Shown: positions 1 to 10,225, numbered from the stretch's first letter. The stretch: 64,000 nt of DNA from Prevotella sp. UBA7764 (GCA_002481295.1 DLDU01000037.1:63097-127096); one strand, 5' to 3'. Notes: generated by a model from the sequence alone, not told the origin. A program made the numbers and translations.

Positions 1-680
1 TGACGGAGCAGATCCTTTTGCTTATCGTTGAGATTTGTCGGCAACTTCACTTTGTAGGTGATAATCAGGTCGCCGTATGTGCCGTCACCTCTGTCATAAC
101 CCTGGTTACGTACGCGCACCTTCGTATCGTTTTGCGTTTCTGGCTTTACTCTCAGTTTGATTTTCTTGCCATTATTGAGCTGAATGACGATCTCTCCACC
201 GAGCAACGCCGTATAGAGATCGATATAGACATTGGCATTCATCTCGCCATTGCTTGTCCGCATCCTACTACCACCCGCTGACGAACGAGAACCGCCCATA
301 TTGCCAAAAAGATCTTCGAAGAAGCTGGAGAAACCTCCACCACCACCAAATTGCGAGAAGTCGAAATTGTCGAAAGGCGATCCTCCACCTGAACTCCAAT
401 GGAACGAGCTGCCGCCATTACCTCCTGCGCCACCGGCTCCATTGAAGGCATCGGCCTCTTTCCAGTGCTCGCCAAACTGATCGTATTTCCTACGCTTCTC
501 AGGATCATTGATCACCTCGTAAGCTTCGTTGAGTGCCTGGAACTTTGCTTTTGCCTTTGGATCATCGGGATGCAAATCCGGATGAAACTGTTTTGCACGC
601 TTCAAATATGCCCGACGGACATCCTTCTGAGGGATGTCCTTGTCGACGCCAAGAATCTTGTAATAATCAATAAATGCCAT
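1..680 (-). CDS. DnaJ/CbpA-type co-chaperone, C-terminal end outside the window
   Basis: J-domain co-chaperone expected to stimulate the ATPase of DnaK and deliver unfolded clients to it in the cytoplasm. The frame opens MAFIDYYKILGVDKDIPQKD and stays open to the left edge, so about 226 codons are present and the 3' end is missing. The J-domain hallmark HPD lies near residue 33 (QFHPDLHPDD). A Gly/Ser/Phe-rich linker follows at about residues 80-135, then the start of the beta-rich client-binding domain (NVYIDLYTALLGGEIVIQL). I see no CxxCxGxG zinc-finger repeats after the Gly/Phe region, which favours CbpA/type B over classical DnaJ. The ATG is preceded by AGGAGGATT, a strong ribosome site for this phylum. 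Confidence 0.9.
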   Translation of the reverse strand, partial: MAFIDYYKILGVDKDIPQKDVRRAYLKRAKQFHPDLHPDDPKAKAKFQALNEAYEVINDPEKRRKYDQFGEHWKEADAFNGAGGAGGNGGSSFHWSSGGGSPFDNFDFSQFGGGGGFSSFFEDLFGNMGGSRSSAGGSRMRTSNGEMNANVYIDLYTALLGGEIVIQLNNGKKIKLRVKPETQNDTKVRVRNQGYDRGDGTYGDLIITYKVKLPTNLNDKQKDLLR

Positions 681-747
681 AATCTAATCCTCCTGTTTTT
701 AATTAGCATAGCTACAAAAAATATGCCATACAGCGCTAAGAGAGCGT

Positions 748-783
748 AAAAAAAGGATGCACTGCAATAAGCAATACATCCTT
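748..783 (-). terminator. Terminator after rpsP
   Basis: On the minus strand a 13-base arm beginning AAGGATG pairs, with one mismatch, with an arm ending CATCCTT across a short TTATT loop, followed by about seven T. It lies 30 bases beyond the rpsP stop and upstream of the dnaJ-like gene, so it probably separates the two transcripts. Confidence 0.8.
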
Positions 784-812
784 TGATTATTTCTTTGAAA
801 GAAAAGTGAGGA

Positions 813-1364
813 TTAAGCCTCAGCAGGAGCCTCCTCTGCGGGAGCCTCAGCCTGAGCAGCCTCAGCAGCCTTTGCGGCCTCAGCCTCTGCCTTAGCAGCA
901 GCCTCAGCAGCCTTCTTGTCAGCCACTTTCTTGGCAATAGCCTCATTCACCTTCTTCTCAGCCTCCAACTCCTTGGCAGCTGCGTCCTCACGGCTCTTGG
1001 TCTCAGCACTGCGAACAGCGTTCAGCTTCTGCTCCTTGGCTGCTTTCCAAGCGTCGAACTTCTGCTGGCATGTAGCCTCGTCGAAAGCGCCCTTCTTTAC
1101 GCCACCGCGCAGGTGCTTCATCATGTAGACGCCCTCACCCTTAAGGATGTTGCGGACTGTGTCTGTTGGCTGTGCACCGGTCTCTACCCAGTACAAAGCA
1201 CGGTCGAATTTCAAATCTACGGTTGCAGGATTGGTGTTCGGGTTGAAAGTACCGATCTTCTCTGTAAACTTACCATCACGTGGTGCTCTTACATCAGCAA
1301 TCACAATGCTATAGAAAGCATAGCCCTTGCGACCACCGCGCTGTAATCTGATTTTTGTTGCCAT
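813..1364 (-). CDS. rpsP: 30S ribosomal protein S16 with long Ala/Glu/Lys-rich tail
   Basis: Ribosomal protein S16 of the small subunit. The first 80 or so residues carry the S16 core: [20 protein letters not shown], then [21 protein letters not shown] and the [16 protein letters not shown] segment. The protein is 183 residues, against about 80-90 for most bacterial S16. The extra hundred residues are a charged, coiled-coil-like tail that becomes almost pure Ala/Glu/Lys and ends [12 protein letters not shown]. Extended S16 proteins are known in Bacteroidetes; the tail's role is not clear. It is a single-gene unit: its own TAACTTTGC promoter lies about 60 bases upstream and a hairpin terminator follows the stop. 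Confidence 0.95.
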   Translation of the reverse strand: MATKIRLQRGGRKGYAFYSIVIADVRAPRDGKFTEKIGTFNPNTNPATVDLKFDRALYWVETGAQPTDTVRNILKGEGVYMMKHLRGGVKKGAFDEATCQQKFDAWKAAKEQKLNAVRSAETKSREDAAAKELEAEKKVNEAIAKKVADKKAAEAAAKAEAEAAKAAEAAQAEAPAEEAPAEA

Positions 1365-1422
1365 TTTGTTTTGTATAAACTATTAATTGTTTGTATCATG
1401 CTCCTAACTCGTAGAAGTAGAT

Positions 1423-1431
1423 GCAAAGTTA
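1423..1431 (-). promoter_or_regulatory. rpsP promoter -7 element
   Basis: TAACTTTGC on the minus strand matches the Bacteroidetes sigma-ABfr -7 consensus TAnnTTTG. It lies 59 bases upstream of the rpsP ATG. Confidence 0.7.
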
Positions 1432-1505
1432 CTACATTTTTCTAAGAAGCTGTATGTCTACGGCTTTCTACCTCTAAACATTTAAGAATTATTAAGCTAC
1501 AACGG

Positions 1506-2852
1506 TTATCTGTCTTTAATGGGCACATAACTTTTCTGCTCCAAGATGTTCTTGTAAGCAGGACGGATGATGCGACGGCCTTCAAAGTTCAGTTCCTCGA
1601 TACGATGGGCTGTCCAGCCGACAATACGTGCCATAGCAAAAATAGGCGTATAAATCTCCTGTGGAAGACCTATCATCTCATAGATGAAGCCACTGTAGAA
1701 GTCGAGGTTGGCACAGATTGGCTTTGTAGTCTTGCGGAAAGCAGAGACACACTTCACGCCCTCCTGCTCGATGAGCTTCAGGAAGTTGTACTCCTTGACC
1801 ATTCCCTTCTCCCTGGCTAACTCACCGGCCAACTTCTTGAGCTCCACTGCTCTCGGGTCGCTCATGGTGTACACGGCATGACCAATGCCATAGACCAGAC
1901 CGGTCTTGTCGTAAGCCTCCTTGTTGAGCATACGATTGAGATAGGTATCGATCTCGTCGATGTTGGTCCAGTCAGAGATTTGCTCCTTGAGATGGTGGAA
2001 CATATTGATCGCCTTGATATTGGCGCCACCATGCAGAGGCCCCTTAAGAGAACCTATTCCCGCGGCAATGCTGGAATAGGTGTCGGTGCGTGTTGAAGAG
2101 GTCACACGCACCGTAAACGTGGAGTTGTTACCACCGCCGTGCTCAGCCTGGATGATAAGCAGCAAATCGAGCATACGCGCGTCGAGCTCGGTGAAGTCCT
2201 CGTCCTTAAGCATATAAAGGAAGTTCTCAGCAATTGTCATATTCTCACGCGGATGGCGGATGTTGAGGCTACTGCCCTGCATGGAGTGGCGATAGATGTT
2301 GTAAGCGTAGGCGATGATCGTCGGGAACTTGGCAATGAGCTCGATGGACTGCCGCATAAGATTGTCGCGTGAGATGTCATCGGGATTGGGATCGAAGGTG
2401 TACATCTCCAGCACGCAACGGGCCAGGATGTTCATGATGTTGCTGCCCTCCAAGTCGATGATGTGCACAATCGTACGATGGTCGAGCGGCATATTCTCAT
2501 TGATCAGCTCACGGAAAGCCGTCAGTTCCTCCTCGTCGGGCAAATTGCCGGAGAGGAGCAGATAAGCAATTTCCTCAAAGCCAAAGCGTTTCTCTTTCAG
2601 CAATGGAGTGACAAGGTCGTCGAGCTCATAGCCGCGATAATAGAGGCGGCCCGGACAAGGGCGCAGCGAACCGTCGTCATTGCGCTCGTAGCCAACGACA
2701 TTACCGATATTGGTCAGACCGACAAGCACACCTGTGCCATCCTCATTGCGCAATCCGCGCTTCACTCCATATTTAGTAAAAGCCTCGCGAGGAATCTTGC
2801 AAGAGTTCTTCACCTCATCGCTCAACTTGTATATCAGATATTCCTTTCTCAT
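1506..2852 (-). CDS. gltA: Citrate synthase
   Basis: Condenses acetyl-CoA with oxaloacetate to give citrate, the entry step of the oxidative TCA branch. The 448-residue length fits the type I-like citrate synthases of Bacteroidetes. Visible signatures are the substrate-binding run GGANIKAINMFHHLK, the catalytic-His region YGIGHAVYTMSDPRA, and the C-terminal FYSGFIYEMIGLPQEIYTPIFA segment, split here as FYSGFIYEMIGLP and QEIYTPIF, with the catalytic Asp in the NLDFYSG context. It is the last gene of an acn-icd-gltA operon, beginning 17 bases after the icd stop. The set makes 2-oxoglutarate for glutamate synthesis, consistent with an incomplete TCA cycle, though succinate-side genes are not in view. 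Confidence 0.95.
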   Translation of the reverse strand: MRKEYLIYKLSDEVKNSCKIPREAFTKYGVKRGLRNEDGTGVLVGLTNIGNVVGYERNDDGSLRPCPGRLYYRGYELDDLVTPLLKEKRFGFEEIAYLLLSGNLPDEEELTAFRELINENMPLDHRTIVHIIDLEGSNIMNILARCVLEMYTFDPNPDDISRDNLMRQSIELIAKFPTIIAYAYNIYRHSMQGSSLNIRHPRENMTIAENFLYMLKDEDFTELDARMLDLLLIIQAEHGGGNNSTFTVRVTSSTRTDTYSSIAAGIGSLKGPLHGGANIKAINMFHHLKEQISDWTNIDEIDTYLNRMLNKEAYDKTGLVYGIGHAVYTMSDPRAVELKKLAGELAREKGMVKEYNFLKLIEQEGVKCVSAFRKTTKPICANLDFYSGFIYEMIGLPQEIYTPIFAMARIVGWTAHRIEELNFEGRRIIRPAYKNILEQKSYVPIKDR

Positions 2853-2869
2853 AACACCGTAACTTTTGC

Positions 2870-4054
2870 TTACTTCAAAATACCTTTGATGACAGCGTCA
2901 CCAAATTCTCTCGTACCCAACGACTTTCCGTCGGTCATCATCCGCGCAAGGTCAGCCGTGGCCGTATGGTGGCGGTAAAGCTCGGCCAAACTCTGCTCAA
3001 TGGCCTGTCCTGCCTCTTTCCATCCAATGTAGTCAAGCATCATCACGGCAGAAAGCAGGATGCTCGACGGATTGACAATATTCTTTTCTGCTATGTCGGG
3101 AGCGATGCCATGAGTAGCCTCAAAGATAGCATGCCCCGTCTGGTAATTGATATTGCCACCGGGAGCAATGCCAATGCCACCCACCTGAGCCGCCAACATA
3201 TCAGAGACATAGTCACCATTGAGATTCATCGTGGCGATGACACTGTAGTCTTGCGGCTTCAACAGAGCGTTTTGCAAGAAAGCATCACAGATGCAGTCTT
3301 TCATCACCAAGCGACCGGACTTCAGTGCATCGCCGTACTCGCGCTCTGCCAACTCGTAAGCCCATTTCTTGAATCCGCCTTCGGTGAACTTCATGATATT
3401 GCCCTTGTGAACCAATGTCACTGACGGAAGATTGTGGGACAGGGCGTATTCTATGGCCGCACGGACAAGACGCTCCGACCCCTCACGGCTGACGGGCTTA
3501 ACGCCAAAGCCAGAAGTCTCAGGAAAACGAACTTTCGTGACGCCCATCTCATCATGAAGGAAGCGGTAGAACTTGCGAGCATCATCCGATCCAGCTTCCC
3601 ACTCGATACCTGCATAGATGTCCTCCGTGTTCTCACGGAAGATGCACATATCCACCTTCTCGGGATGCTTCACCGGGCTCTCTATACCTTCAAACCAATG
3701 GACAGGACGCTGGCAGACATAAAGGTCAAGACCTTGACGGAGTGCTACGTTCAAACTACGAATACCGCCTCCGACTGGAGTCATCAGAGGCCCTTTGACA
3801 CCCACAAGACACTCACGGAAGGCCTCCATCGTGGCCTGCGGCAGCCATTCACCGGTCCGCTCGTGGGCTTTGCCACCGGCGAGTACCTCTCTCCATTCGA
3901 TCTTGCGCTTACCGCCATAGCATTTCTCCACTGCGGCATCCACGGTTGCGCGCATGATGGGTGTTATCTCTTTGCCAACGCCATCTCCTTCGATGAAAGG
4001 AATAGTCGGCTGATCGGGTACTACGAGTGCCCCGTTTTGTTTGCTGATATTCAT
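2870..4054 (-). CDS. icd: Isocitrate dehydrogenase (probably NADP-dependent)
   Basis: Oxidative decarboxylation of isocitrate to 2-oxoglutarate. At 394 residues it matches the homodimeric prokaryotic enzyme. Visible signatures: [15 protein letters not shown] at the N-terminus, the substrate loop [40 protein letters not shown], and the metal/cofactor segment [20 protein letters not shown] followed by [12 protein letters not shown]. It sits between acn (13 bases upstream) and gltA (17 bases downstream) on one transcript. Cofactor preference is inferred from family resemblance, not from diagnostic residues I could verify. Confidence 0.94.
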   Translation of the reverse strand: MNISKQNGALVVPDQPTIPFIEGDGVGKEITPIMRATVDAAVEKCYGGKRKIEWREVLAGGKAHERTGEWLPQATMEAFRECLVGVKGPLMTPVGGGIRSLNVALRQGLDLYVCQRPVHWFEGIESPVKHPEKVDMCIFRENTEDIYAGIEWEAGSDDARKFYRFLHDEMGVTKVRFPETSGFGVKPVSREGSERLVRAAIEYALSHNLPSVTLVHKGNIMKFTEGGFKKWAYELAEREYGDALKSGRLVMKDCICDAFLQNALLKPQDYSVIATMNLNGDYVSDMLAAQVGGIGIAPGGNINYQTGHAIFEATHGIAPDIAEKNIVNPSSILLSAVMMLDYIGWKEAGQAIEQSLAELYRHHTATADLARMMTDGKSLGTREFGDAVIKGILK

Positions 4055-4067
4055 AATGGTATCCTGT

Positions 4068-6356
4068 TTATGATCTTAAAAGGTTGTTCAGAGCCGAGCC
4101 AGCCTTGAACCACTCGATTTGCATTTGATTATAAGTGTGGAGAGCCTCAAAGCTGTCGATCGACCCATCCTTATGCTTTAAAGTAACAGTCAACGGCTTG
4201 CCGGGGGCGAACGCCTTCAGACCGGTCACTGAGATGCGGTCATCCTCCTGCACCTTGTCATAGTCATCTTTATTCGCAAATGTCAGCGCAAGCATGCCCT
4301 GCTTCTTCAAGTTAGTCTCATGGATGCGGGCGAAGCTCTTTGCCAACACCACCTTGACATTGAGAAAACGGGGCTCCATAGCTGCATGCTCACGCGAAGA
4401 GCCCTCGCCATAGTTGTCCTCAGCCACGATGATGCTGCCCATGTTGTGAACTTTATAATCTTTCGCTGCTGCGGAAACAGCTTTATACTGGCCGTCGATC
4501 TGATCCTTCACGTTGTTACTCTCATCGTTGAAGGCATTCACTGCTCCCATCAGCAGATTGTCGGAGATGTTTTGGAGATGACCACGGAAGCGAAGCCAAG
4601 GACCAGCCATAGAGATGTGGTCAGTCGTGCACTTGCCTTTGACCTTGATCAACAACGGCATATCCACCAAGTCATTTCCATCCCAAGCAGCGAAAGGCTC
4701 CAACCGTTGCAGACGCTTGGAACCGGGAGCGATGACGACTGGCGCATCGGTATGCTGATCCGTAGGAGGAACGAAGAGGCCCTCCTGCTCCAATGTAGTG
4801 ATGGCATCTCCTTCTTTTCCACAGGTGAAGCCCTGGGGTGGGAAGACAAAGCCCTGAGGCTCCTTGAGCATCACCTCCTTACCTTCTTCATTAGTCAGTT
4901 TGTCTGCTGCAGGATTGAAATCCAGCTTTCCGGCTAAGGCCAAGGCCACCGTCATTTCAGGCGAGCCTATAAAAGCATAAGTATTGGGATTGCCATCAGC
5001 ACGGCGACGGAAATTACGATTGAAAGAGGTGACGATGGCATTCTTTCGGGTGTTGTCGTCGGTATGTCGTTTCCACTGACCGATACACGGGCCACAGGCG
5101 TTGGCCATGACCACGGCACCAATAGCATGGAAATCATCCAAGATGCCATCACGTTCTGCCGTACAGCGGATCTGCTCCGAACCAGGGCAAACAATAAGTT
5201 GCGCCTTCACCTTCAGATGCAATGCCAAAGCCTGACGGGCAACAGAAGCGGCGCGCAACAAGTCTTGATAAGAAGAGTTGGTGCAGGAGCCAATCAGCGC
5301 AACCTCTACGTTCATCGGATAATCGTTGGCCGGACCTTTCTCACGCATCTGAGAGATCGACGTGGCAGCGTCTGGCGTAAAAGGACCATTAAGGTGTGGT
5401 TCTATCTTGGAAAGATCGAGGTCGATGACCTGATCGTAATACATCTCAGGCTGAAGCTCCACATCAGCGTCGGCTCTAAGATCCGCAGCATGCTGACGTG
5501 CCATCGCAGCCACCTGTTCGCGACCGGTCTGACAGAGATACTCATCGGCGTTATCGTCGTAAGGGAATAAAGAACAGGTTGCGCCCAATTCTGCTCCCAT
5601 GTTGCAGATGGTGGCCTTACCTGTGGTAGACAAGCTCTTGGTGCCTTCACCGAAATACTCCATAATTGCATTGGTACCGCCTTTGGTCGTCAACAGTCCG
5701 AGGATCGTCAGTATGACATCTTTGGGTGCTGCCCATCCTTGAAGCTGTCCATGAAGATGAACGCCTATGATACGAGGCATACGCAACTCCCAAGGCTGTC
5801 CGGTGAGAACATCTACGGCATCCGCGCCACCTACGCCGATAGCAGCCATGCCCAAACCTCCCGCATTGGGCGTATGAGAATCGGTACCGATCATCATACC
5901 ACCGGGGAATGCATAGTTTTCCAACACCACTTGATGGATGATACCTGCACCAGGTCCCCAAAAGCCAATGCCATATTTCTTGGATGCAGACCGAAGGAAA
6001 TCATATACCTCGTGGTTCTCTTTACAAGCTACTCCAAGATCGGCCTTAGCACCTTCGTCAGCACGGATGAGGTGGTCGCAATGAACCGAGGCGGGCACAG
6101 CGACATGCTCTCTTCCCGCATTCATAAATTGCAGCAAGGCCATTTGAGCCGTAGCATCTTGCATCGCCACACGATTAGGACGGAAATCGGCATAATCGAC
6201 ACCACGCTTCAATGGCTTCAACGATGCTTCATCATAAAGATGAGTAAAGAGTATTTTTTCGGCATAGGTCAACGGTCTCTTCAATGTCCCTCTTACCGTT
6301 GAAATCTTGGAAGAATAAGCAGCGTAGAACTGCTTCATCATTTCGATATCCAACAT
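4068..6356 (-). CDS. acn: Aconitate hydratase
   Basis: Interconverts citrate and isocitrate through a [4Fe-4S] cluster. The 762-residue protein is of the mitochondrial/AcnA-like size class. Cluster ligands are visible in [13 protein letters not shown] (first Cys) and [11 protein letters not shown] (the CxxC pair); [13 protein letters not shown] and the C-terminal swivel-domain [16 protein letters not shown] are further signatures. I start at [16 protein letters not shown] because AAAGGG lies just upstream and a TATATTTGC promoter sits about 30 bases before it; the frame is open for 28 more codons upstream, but those residues are A/T-rich and lie across the promoter. First gene of the acn-icd-gltA operon. 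Confidence 0.94.
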   Translation of the reverse strand: MLDIEMMKQFYAAYSSKISTVRGTLKRPLTYAEKILFTHLYDEASLKPLKRGVDYADFRPNRVAMQDATAQMALLQFMNAGREHVAVPASVHCDHLIRADEGAKADLGVACKENHEVYDFLRSASKKYGIGFWGPGAGIIHQVVLENYAFPGGMMIGTDSHTPNAGGLGMAAIGVGGADAVDVLTGQPWELRMPRIIGVHLHGQLQGWAAPKDVILTILGLLTTKGGTNAIMEYFGEGTKSLSTTGKATICNMGAELGATCSLFPYDDNADEYLCQTGREQVAAMARQHAADLRADADVELQPEMYYDQVIDLDLSKIEPHLNGPFTPDAATSISQMREKGPANDYPMNVEVALIGSCTNSSYQDLLRAASVARQALALHLKVKAQLIVCPGSEQIRCTAERDGILDDFHAIGAVVMANACGPCIGQWKRHTDDNTRKNAIVTSFNRNFRRRADGNPNTYAFIGSPEMTVALALAGKLDFNPAADKLTNEEGKEVMLKEPQGFVFPPQGFTCGKEGDAITTLEQEGLFVPPTDQHTDAPVVIAPGSKRLQRLEPFAAWDGNDLVDMPLLIKVKGKCTTDHISMAGPWLRFRGHLQNISDNLLMGAVNAFNDESNNVKDQIDGQYKAVSAAAKDYKVHNMGSIIVAEDNYGEGSSREHAAMEPRFLNVKVVLAKSFARIHETNLKKQGMLALTFANKDDYDKVQEDDRISVTGLKAFAPGKPLTVTLKHKDGSIDSFEALHTYNQMQIEWFKAGSALNNLLRS

Positions 6357-6384
6357 ATAATTCCCTTTATTGATTAAACTTGTT

Positions 6385-6393
6385 GCAAATATA
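6385..6393 (-). promoter_or_regulatory. acn-icd-gltA operon promoter -7 element
   Basis: TATATTTGC on the minus strand, matching TAnnTTTG, ending 29 bases before the chosen acn ATG. It also argues against the upstream in-frame start for acn. Confidence 0.65.
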
Positions 6394-6457
6394 GTAATTT
6401 TTCTTTGAATTGATACTATATTTGAATAAAAATTAATCAAAATGAAAGGAAATTCTA

Positions 6458-7639
6458 TTAAAATTCGATTTTATAGCCGTTAAACACGTTAATATCTACC
6501 GCACCGTGAATACCGTCGACCCTCCCGTCGGGTGCCAACTGCCAAATCTTCAACTTAATGTCCGGCTTATATTCACCATAGCGAGCGATCCAAACGGGAT
6601 AACTGTGCTTAATGTCCGGAGCCGAGTCGAGATAGCGGTTGACAAACGTCTGACTGATGTAAAGAATCGGCCGTTTGCCCGTGCGGCGCTCTACCATACG
6701 AAGCCACGCCCTCACATTTTGCCACATTACTGTCACACCACCCATCTTGCGTATTTGACTGGGCAGCAGTTCCAAGTCCAGCACCGGCGGCAAGTCGTTC
6801 TGCGCCACGCGGCTTTTAGACAAGAAAAAGGCGGCCTGCTGACTGCCGGACGAGCGATGCGTAAAATAGTGGTAGGTACCCGTAGGATAGCCATGCTTAC
6901 GTGAAGCGGCATAATCCGAAAGGTAGTAAGGATTCAGCATAGAGCTGCCTTCGGTGGACTTGATGAAGATAAACGAGATCTTATAGTTCACATGTCCACT
7001 CACATTTTTCTTAGACAGAGTACCCAAATGGATAATTCGCAGTCGTGACCAGTCGATACTATAACGATGCTTTCCTTTCACATGCTGATATTTCGACAAG
7101 TCGATTCCATAGAGCCGTGAAGAATTATAGTTCAACCGCTCTCCTTTATACACATCATCCTTCCACTCTCCTACTCTGAAAAAACGATGCTGACTGGAAA
7201 AGCCAAAGCCTCTGCGACTTCCCTTTTGCCAAAAGCCCTCATAAAGCGTGCCCTGGTTATCGATCAGTGTGCCATAGCCATTGGCCTGCAGCTGACGGTT
7301 AAAGTCACCCTTATAAAGTCCGGCAGAATCCCTACGCACACCACTCGTCAGTGTGTCATGGTTCCAAACACCGTCTATTCGGTTTCCTAATGAGTCCAAT
7401 GTCCAGCCTTTGCCCTGGCGCAATCCATTCTTCCATATACCACTATATATAATGGAGTCGCCATTCGAGAGCGTACCCAATCCGTCAGGCTTGCCATGGA
7501 GTGTCTGTCCCTGGTAAGTCTTACCCTGCCACGACATTTTAGCTACATCTTTGGTCTTCACCGTACAGCCGTTGAACAGAAGAGCCAAGAACGGCAGGAA
7601 AAGGAAAGTAGAGAGAATATGTCTCAAGCCTGATTTCAT
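6458..7639 (-). CDS. Lipoprotein with MORN repeats and a GH25 lysozyme domain
   Basis: Predicted muramidase anchored to a membrane lipid. Residues 1-25 form a lipoprotein signal ending in a lipobox (LFNGC, Cys25). Residues about 40-150 contain MORN-type repeats with the G-x-G pattern, for example [20 protein letters not shown] and [16 protein letters not shown]. The GH25 domain begins at about residue 172 with YGIDLSKYQ, which supplies the first catalytic Asp, and continues with the DLELLP (DxE) motif and the C-terminal [21 protein letters not shown] run. The ATG overlaps the stop of the upstream membrane protein by the ATGA arrangement, so the two are translationally coupled and probably act together in the envelope. 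Whether the MORN part binds lipid or a partner is unknown. Confidence 0.85.
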   Translation of the reverse strand: MKSGLRHILSTFLFLPFLALLFNGCTVKTKDVAKMSWQGKTYQGQTLHGKPDGLGTLSNGDSIIYSGIWKNGLRQGKGWTLDSLGNRIDGVWNHDTLTSGVRRDSAGLYKGDFNRQLQANGYGTLIDNQGTLYEGFWQKGSRRGFGFSSQHRFFRVGEWKDDVYKGERLNYNSSRLYGIDLSKYQHVKGKHRYSIDWSRLRIIHLGTLSKKNVSGHVNYKISFIFIKSTEGSSMLNPYYLSDYAASRKHGYPTGTYHYFTHRSSGSQQAAFFLSKSRVAQNDLPPVLDLELLPSQIRKMGGVTVMWQNVRAWLRMVERRTGKRPILYISQTFVNRYLDSAPDIKHSYPVWIARYGEYKPDIKLKIWQLAPDGRVDGIHGAVDINVFNGYKIEF

Positions 7640-8547
7640 AACGCCCCCTCCTTATCTACTAATCCCACAAAACGGCCATGAAGCGTGAAGACTGCTGTTC
7701 CCGGCTGGGCAAAGGCATGAGCCACCCCAATTTTCTGCCCACGATCATAATCACCGCGGGTAAGAATTGTATGGTCTTTCCGCCGGATGTCGGCAGGTGA
7801 CAACGTGACGGTGATCACCTCTTTGTGACGAGACACTCCCCAAGGCACATTCTTCACCGCCCGGCATCCCCAAGGAATGACAGTTTTATCGGTATGCACA
7901 ATGACAGGAAGGCTGATGCTGTCAGACGGAATGCGCAGTAAGCGACAAGAGCGACGATGCAGCTGTCCCTTATCATCATACCACGACACCGTGAAACGAC
8001 ACTTATAAAGCAAAGTCAAATGACGCTGACCCAACTTGCTGGTCGCCGCGCTTAAACGCTTCAAAGAGTCGAGTTGCTGTTTCTGCCTTGCGCTGTAAGC
8101 GGCGATACGGTTGTATCCTTCGTCCTGGACATTATGACAGCGCAGATAGTATTCCAACTCCTTTCTGACCATTGTAGAGCGATGCAGCGCCACAGACAAA
8201 GAGTCACGCTGACGTTTCAAAGCTGTATCAGGCTGTATTTTTGCAAAATGAGAAGAAGGAAAAGAAAGCAATGTCAACACACGACCATCACAACTCGGCC
8301 ACCACCAATGGCGGTTGATCCATACTCCTTGCTGATGGACAGGATACACTTGTAAGTCAACGACATGGCGGCCATCGCTCAAGCAAATCGTAGCTGTTCC
8401 ATCCAACATACAGACAGACTTTCGCATGTCGTTTTCCGTTGCAGGCAAAGCCATACAAGTAAGCCAAAACAACAACATCAAGGGGAGAATCACCGCAATA
8501 TAGACTCTCCGTCTCACAATGAATGGTATGATCTTTCTTCTCAGCAT
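7636..8547 (-). CDS. Uncharacterised membrane-anchored protein upstream of the GH25 lipoprotein
   Basis: I do not recognise the family. The 303-residue product has one hydrophobic segment near the N-terminus (about residues 15-34, IAVILPLMLLFWLTCMAL) after a basic stretch of Arg and Lys, so the rest is probably periplasmic. A central part rich in Arg, Lys, Gln and Leu (about residues 105-165) may form a coiled coil. The C-terminal part has a beta-rich look and ends GTAVFTLHGRFVGLVDKEG. Start chosen at ATG (8547); a GTG directly before it is equally possible, with GGAGG upstream of both. Its stop overlaps the start of the GH25 gene, so they form one two-gene operon. A role in wall remodelling is inferred only from that coupling. 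Confidence 0.75.
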   Translation of the reverse strand: MLRRKIIPFIVRRRVYIAVILPLMLLFWLTCMALPATENDMRKSVCMLDGTATICLSDGRHVVDLQVYPVHQQGVWINRHWWWPSCDGRVLTLLSFPSSHFAKIQPDTALKRQRDSLSVALHRSTMVRKELEYYLRCHNVQDEGYNRIAAYSARQKQQLDSLKRLSAATSKLGQRHLTLLYKCRFTVSWYDDKGQLHRRSCRLLRIPSDSISLPVIVHTDKTVIPWGCRAVKNVPWGVSRHKEVITVTLSPADIRRKDHTILTRGDYDRGQKIGVAHAFAQPGTAVFTLHGRFVGLVDKEGAL

Positions 8548-8591
8548 CACTCTGATCTCAATCCTCCAATTCTATACTCCTAAATACGAGT

Positions 8592-8600
8592 GCAAAGTTA
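8592..8600 (-). promoter_or_regulatory. Promoter -7 element for the membrane protein/GH25 operon
   Basis: TAACTTTGC on the minus strand about 45 bases upstream of the first gene. Confidence 0.65.
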
Positions 8601-8642
8601 CTAAACATAAATGAGAATCCTTTGCAAACGGAAGAGTATTTT

Positions 8643-9047
8643 TTATTGGTCGGCATCGTCCCAGAGATGATTGGCCTCTTCAATCTCGTCCTCATCAAAC
8701 CATTTCGACAGTTTGTCGTAAGCACGCTTCTTCACATCGTCGGTAAGGTCACCCTTGATTTTGCGTAACACATACAACAATACTGCCACATCATCGCCCA
8801 ATCCAGCGATAGGTATTGCGTCGGGGATAACATCCAAAGGACTGATCAGATAGCCCAAAGCGCCAATGATAATCGCTTTGTCCTTCAATGGTACATCCTT
8901 GCTCTGAAGCGTGTAGTAAAGAATGAGCGCAGCATATACAAGTTTGGCTCCTGCCCGCTTGGCGATATGAGAAATCTTCTCGACAAACCCTGAAGCAGTG
9001 TATTTGTCGCTGTACTTCATAAAATCCGGTAACTGTAAGTCTTTCAT
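8643..9047 (-). CDS. YkvA/DUF1232 family small membrane protein
   Basis: A 134-residue protein of the YkvA (DUF1232) family, whose function is not established. The characteristic segment is DKAIIIGALGYLISPLDVIP, followed by DAIPIAGLGDDVAVLLYVLR, both of which can insert in or lie against a membrane. The N-terminus (MKDLQLPDFMKYSDKYTA) and the acidic C-terminus (EDEIEEANHLWDDADQ) are soluble. It is followed 50 bases upstream, on the same strand, by another small membrane protein; the two may be cotranscribed. Confidence 0.85.
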   Translation of the reverse strand: MKDLQLPDFMKYSDKYTASGFVEKISHIAKRAGAKLVYAALILYYTLQSKDVPLKDKAIIIGALGYLISPLDVIPDAIPIAGLGDDVAVLLYVLRKIKGDLTDDVKKRAYDKLSKWFDEDEIEEANHLWDDADQ

Positions 9048-9098
9048 ATAGTTTTAGTCGTTAAGTTTAAGTATTCATTCTGTTTAGGCATCACATAC

Positions 9099-9533
9099 TC
9101 ACATGGTTTTGTCCATCAAATATTGGTCTACTGCGTCTGCATATTGTGCGTAAGCTTTCTGCTCTCTTCTCAACTGCGACAGTCGATAGCGCGTCACCAA
9201 CATCCGCACTCCTTTGGCCATGAGCGCCAATAACAGTCCAATACCAATACCAACGAACAGCGACTTGTTGCCCCAAGGTAAACTCTCCTCAGGAAAGGCA
9301 CTCAGTACAAGCACAGGTAATACGGCAATGATTCCATAGACCGTCAGCTGCTGCCGTTGGGTACCCTCACTGTCAAGAATATCCTGATAAGCCGACAGAA
9401 ACCTGTCCAACTCTTCACGCGCCACGCCATACTGCTTCATCCGGGGAAACGTTTCCTCGTCGCCGTAGTGTTCAATGATTCGAGCGATGCGATGCTCATA
9501 ATCGTTAAGTATATTAGGCTCTAAATCCTTCAT
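9099..9533 (-). CDS. Small unknown protein with two membrane segments
   Basis: I do not recognise the family. The 144-residue protein has a charged N-terminal helical part (MKDLEPNILNDYEHRIARII), two hydrophobic segments at about residues 64-80 (LTVYGIIAVLPVLVLSAF) and 91-108 (SLFVGIGIGLLLALMAKG), and a basic and polar C-terminal helix. Both ends are therefore predicted to lie on the same side of the membrane. It lies between rnpB and the YkvA-like gene, all on the minus strand. Confidence 0.7.
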   Translation of the reverse strand: MKDLEPNILNDYEHRIARIIEHYGDEETFPRMKQYGVAREELDRFLSAYQDILDSEGTQRQQLTVYGIIAVLPVLVLSAFPEESLPWGNKSLFVGIGIGLLLALMAKGVRMLVTRYRLSQLRREQKAYAQYADAVDQYLMDKTM

Positions 9534-9647
9534 AGATGAGAATCTTTAATTAAGTCGTTGTCTGGAATTTACTGCCTCTGTCCAAGGTACTATCCCCAAG
9601 TGAGATAACCCTTTTTCCCTCCTTATATTGTATCGCGATAACAAAAA

Positions 9648-10048
9648 AGTAAGACAGTGCTCTGATAAGCCGGGTTCCGTAACCGCCACTTCTCAGGAAG
9701 AGGCGGCGCTCTGTCATTTATCTAGATAATGAGTCACCCCATCACTCAAGCGTTCTACCCTCTATCGTTGCCATCGAAGTGGCATCGGGCGGACAACCCT
9801 GACATGACGATAGTTTACATGAACTTGCAGCCCTCAGACGGCACAGCCCGACGATCACCCGCCGGCTGGTAGTCTCTTACACCACCTTCTCACCCTTACC
9901 GCCCACAAGGAGCGGCGGTTATTTTCTTCTGCCTACACCTACTGTTGCCAATAGCTTCTATTTTCGGAAGTGAGGTGTCCTATGCTGCCCGGACTTTCCT
10001 CTCGCATCTGTAGCGATGCCAGCGACGAGCCGGAGCACTGCCTTACAT
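9648..10048 (-). ncRNA. rnpB: RNase P RNA (catalytic RNA of ribonuclease P)
   Basis: The RNA subunit that cleaves the 5' leader from tRNA precursors. On the minus strand the 5' half holds the nearly invariant GAGGAAAGTCCGGGC (about 9986-10001). The 3' end has the matching AACCCGGCTTATCAG (about 9661-9676), followed by GCACTGTCTTAC, which pairs with GTAAGGCAGTGC at the 5' end to form helix P1. The length of about 400 nt is that of an ancestral (type A) RNA. A run of six T just past the 3' end (9642-9647) should stop transcription, and a TACTTTTGC promoter element lies just upstream of the 5' end. End points are good to a few bases. Confidence 0.95.
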
Positions 10049-10051
10049 CTT

Positions 10052-10060
10052 GCAAAAGTA
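10052..10060 (-). promoter_or_regulatory. rnpB promoter -7 element
   Basis: TACTTTTGC on the minus strand, immediately upstream of the predicted 5' end of RNase P RNA, at the right distance for initiation there. Confidence 0.65.
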
Positions 10061-10225
10061 ATAAATAATCTCCAAACTGCCAACCGGCTGATTAATATTT
10101 TGTAAGTTTTTAAAGGAATGTAAAATCAACTTTTATTCTACTTAATAGCAGTTAAGTGCAAAAAAGAATGTGTTAAAGTCAGATAAAGTAATAGAACAAA
10201 ATGACAGTCATTCATCTTTTGATGC

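Noticed and set aside
3434..4108. Open frame of 224 codons on the plus strand within icd
   Set aside because: Opposite-strand shadow of a clearly coding enzyme gene.
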